A program made the translations under genes and the position numbers. 6,929 nt of DNA from positions 1 to 6,929 of the forward strand of contig CALCQB010000334.1 in the NCBI GenBank assembly GCA_937897535.1. The letters are read 5' to 3'. Below, piece after piece: positions 5,763-6,929 of the stretch. The notes below the pieces were generated by a model. It saw nothing but the letters and a program-made list of their open reading frames with translations, did no database searches and was not told the DNA's origin. Each line of letters opens with the position of its first letter. Position 1 is the first letter of the stretch. Source of the DNA: an uncultured Novosphingobium sp. (GTDB lineage: Bacteria > Pseudomonadota > Alphaproteobacteria > Sphingomonadales > Sphingomonadaceae).

Positions 5763-5937
5763 GCCCAACCAATCCAGACTTCGTCACCCTGAACTTGTTT
5801 CAGGGTCCATCGTGCCGCAAGCTCAGAGGCGGTGACTCAGCCAAACGCAGTGTCGTTGCTGCCCAACAGGACTTTGGTCTGCATGGGCAAATGGACCCTG
5901 AAACAAGTTCAGGGTGACGGGATTGGATTGGCTGGGT
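5763..5937. repeat. REPIN-like inverted repeat between pgi and gor
   Basis: Positions 5782-5810 and 5891-5919 are perfect 29-bp inverted copies. The shared core is CCCTGAACTTGTTTCAGGG, which is itself a hairpin (7-bp stem, 5-base loop). The outer flanks also pair imperfectly (5763-5775 against 5925-5937, 11 of 13). About 80 bases of unique-looking sequence separate the two arms. Two REP hairpins in opposite orientation form the classic REPIN arrangement. From memory this palindrome is very common between genes in sphingomonads. The right arm ends about 10 bases from the pgi stop, so it probably folds at the 3' end of pgi mRNA; the left arm lies upstream of gor. No transposase is nearby. Confidence 0.82.
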
Positions 5938-5946
5938 GATCCGGCC

Positions 5947-6929
5947 TTACTTGATCCCCGCCTCGGCCAGCAGTGCCTCGGTGCTGGCATCGAACGTCAC
6001 CCCGCCGCCAAGGATCGACTTCGCGATCTCCTTGCCCAGCTCGACCCCGAACTGGTCGAAGGCGTTGATCTCCATCAGCACGGCGCCTGCAAAAGTCCGG
6101 TGTTCGTGGAAGGCGATCAGCGCACCCAGCGTGGCCGGGTTCAAGTCTTCGCACAGGATCGTCGCGCTGGGACGGTCGCCCGGATAGGCCCTGGCCCCGT
6201 CTTTGCTTGCCTTGCCGGCCATCAGCGCCGCGCCTTGGGCAAAGCAGTTGGCCAGCAGGTTGCGGTGATGGGCCGGGTCAAGGCTGTCGCCCGGAATGAT
6301 CGCGGCGATGAAATCGACCGGGACCAGATTGGTGCCCTGGTGGAGCAGCTGGAACACCGCGTGCTGGGCATCGGTCCCGACCCCGCCCCAGGTGATCGGC
6401 GCGGTCGGGCCATCGACCGGCGAGCCATCGGCCTTCACCGACTTGCCGTTGCTCTCCATCTCAAGCTGCTGGAGATAGCTCGGCAGCAGCCGCAGCCGTT
6501 CGTCATAGGCAAAGCAGGCGCGGGTCTGGCAGCCGCGCAGGCGGGCATAGTACAGATCGCCAAAGGCCGCGCGCAGCGGCAGGTTGGCCAGGCCATCCGC
6601 TTCGAGGAAATGCCGGTCCATCGCCGCCGCGCCATCGAGAAATTCGGCGAAATCGTTCCAGCCCAGCGCCAGCGCGATCGGAAAGCCGATCGACGACCAC
6701 AGCGAATAGCGCCCGCCGACGCTTTCCTTGAACGGCAGCACGCGGGTTTCATCGACCCCCCATTCGACTGCCTTGTCCGGGCTGGCGGTCAGCGCGATGA
6801 CCCGGCCATAGGGATCGTCCACGCCGTGTTCGCGCAGCCAGGTCAGCGCGGATTCGGCGTTGGTGATGGTTTCGGTGGTGGTGAAGGTCTTGGAAGCGAC
6901 GGCAACCAGCGTGGTCGCCGGATCGCAGC
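5947..6929 (-). CDS. pgi: Glucose-6-phosphate isomerase, 3' part (N-terminus outside window)
   Basis: The C-terminal 326 residues of phosphoglucose isomerase, which interconverts glucose-6-phosphate and fructose-6-phosphate in the cytoplasm. The first complete codon in the window is at 6925-6927 (CDPATTLVAVASKTFTTTET, a phosphate-binding region). Signature one is ESVGGRYSLWSSIG (about 6685-6727). The catalytic Glu is in MESNGKSV (codon 6454-6456), the ring-opening His in QLLHQGT (codon 6340-6342), and the conserved Lys in DQFGVELGKEI (codon 6031-6033). All expected catalytic residues are present and the frame is unbroken to TAA at 5947-5949. The usual length is about 500-550 residues, so roughly 180-220 are missing only because the window ends. 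gor follows on the same strand 255 bp downstream, separated by the inverted repeat. This enzyme feeds or drains the glucose-6-phosphate pool that supplies NADPH to gor; the link is inferred from metabolism, not from shared regulation. Confidence 0.97.
   Translation of the reverse strand, partial: CDPATTLVAVASKTFTTTETITNAESALTWLREHGVDDPYGRVIALTASPDKAVEWGVDETRVLPFKESVGGRYSLWSSIGFPIALALGWNDFAEFLDGAAAMDRHFLEADGLANLPLRAAFGDLYYARLRGCQTRACFAYDERLRLLPSYLQQLEMESNGKSVKADGSPVDGPTAPITWGGVGTDAQHAVFQLLHQGTNLVPVDFIAAIIPGDSLDPAHHRNLLANCFAQGAALMAGKASKDGARAYPGDRPSATILCEDLNPATLGALIAFHEHRTFAGAVLMEINAFDQFGVELGKEIAKSILGGGVTFDASTEALLAEAGIK

Noticed and set aside
5692..5787. Upstream GTG start for gor at 5787
   Set aside because: The extra 32 residues come from an inverted-repeat arm and intergenic DNA and precede the family's normal MTDYDYDLF start.
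4309..5835. 508-residue open frame on the plus strand opposite gor
   Set aside because: It is antisense to a gene with every glutathione-reductase motif, and its translation is rich in Arg, His, Asp and Gly with no family pattern, as expected for a shadow frame in GC-rich coding DNA.

Overview
The window is about 6.9 kb of GC-rich DNA. Codon use, the enzymes present and two kinds of intergenic palindromic repeat suggest an alphaproteobacterium of the Sphingomonadales (Erythrobacter/Novosphingobium/Sphingopyxis type). That placement rests on recognition, not on a database search.

Left third (1-1594, minus strand). There is no intact gene here. Read in the direction of transcription, the strand gives the first 117 residues of propionyl-CoA carboxylase beta subunit (pccB). 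These are followed in frame by about 95-98 residues of an EamA/DMT-type membrane transporter. A very short piece resembling a planctomycete-type cytochrome c tail comes next, then about 220 residues from the middle of a MobA/MobL-family relaxase. The last piece is about 75 residues of a TonB-dependent receptor beta-barrel, which runs off the left edge. So four clear pieces, and perhaps five, of unrelated genes are joined head to tail, all on one strand. Two joins, and the possible one into the relaxase, keep the reading frame; one changes it. This is the most unusual part of the window. It could be real recombination debris or a ligation/assembly chimera.

Middle (1595-3271). Divergent from the pccB stub is an intact ScfR-family regulator of the PccR type, with an N-terminal HTH, a degenerate IrrE-like centre and a C-terminal Cys cluster. 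The 110-bp gap between the two starts carries four direct copies of TTGCRAAG, the likely operator. pccR and the next gene converge on a 155-bp nested inverted repeat.

Right half (3272-6929, minus strand). Transcription runs right to left through pgi (glucose-6-phosphate isomerase, N-terminus outside the window), a 255-bp gap filled mostly by a REPIN-like inverted repeat, gor (glutathione reductase), a 17-bp palindrome, and an extended-SDR reductase of the dihydroflavonol-4-reductase-like type. These three genes look intact and ordinary: sugar-phosphate metabolism, NADPH-dependent thiol redox, and an NADPH-type carbonyl reductase.

I see no RNA gene, CRISPR array, integrase, transposase or replication origin. 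I did not find a convincing new multi-gene system. The mosaic on the left and the orphaned pccR/operator next to it are what deserve a second look.
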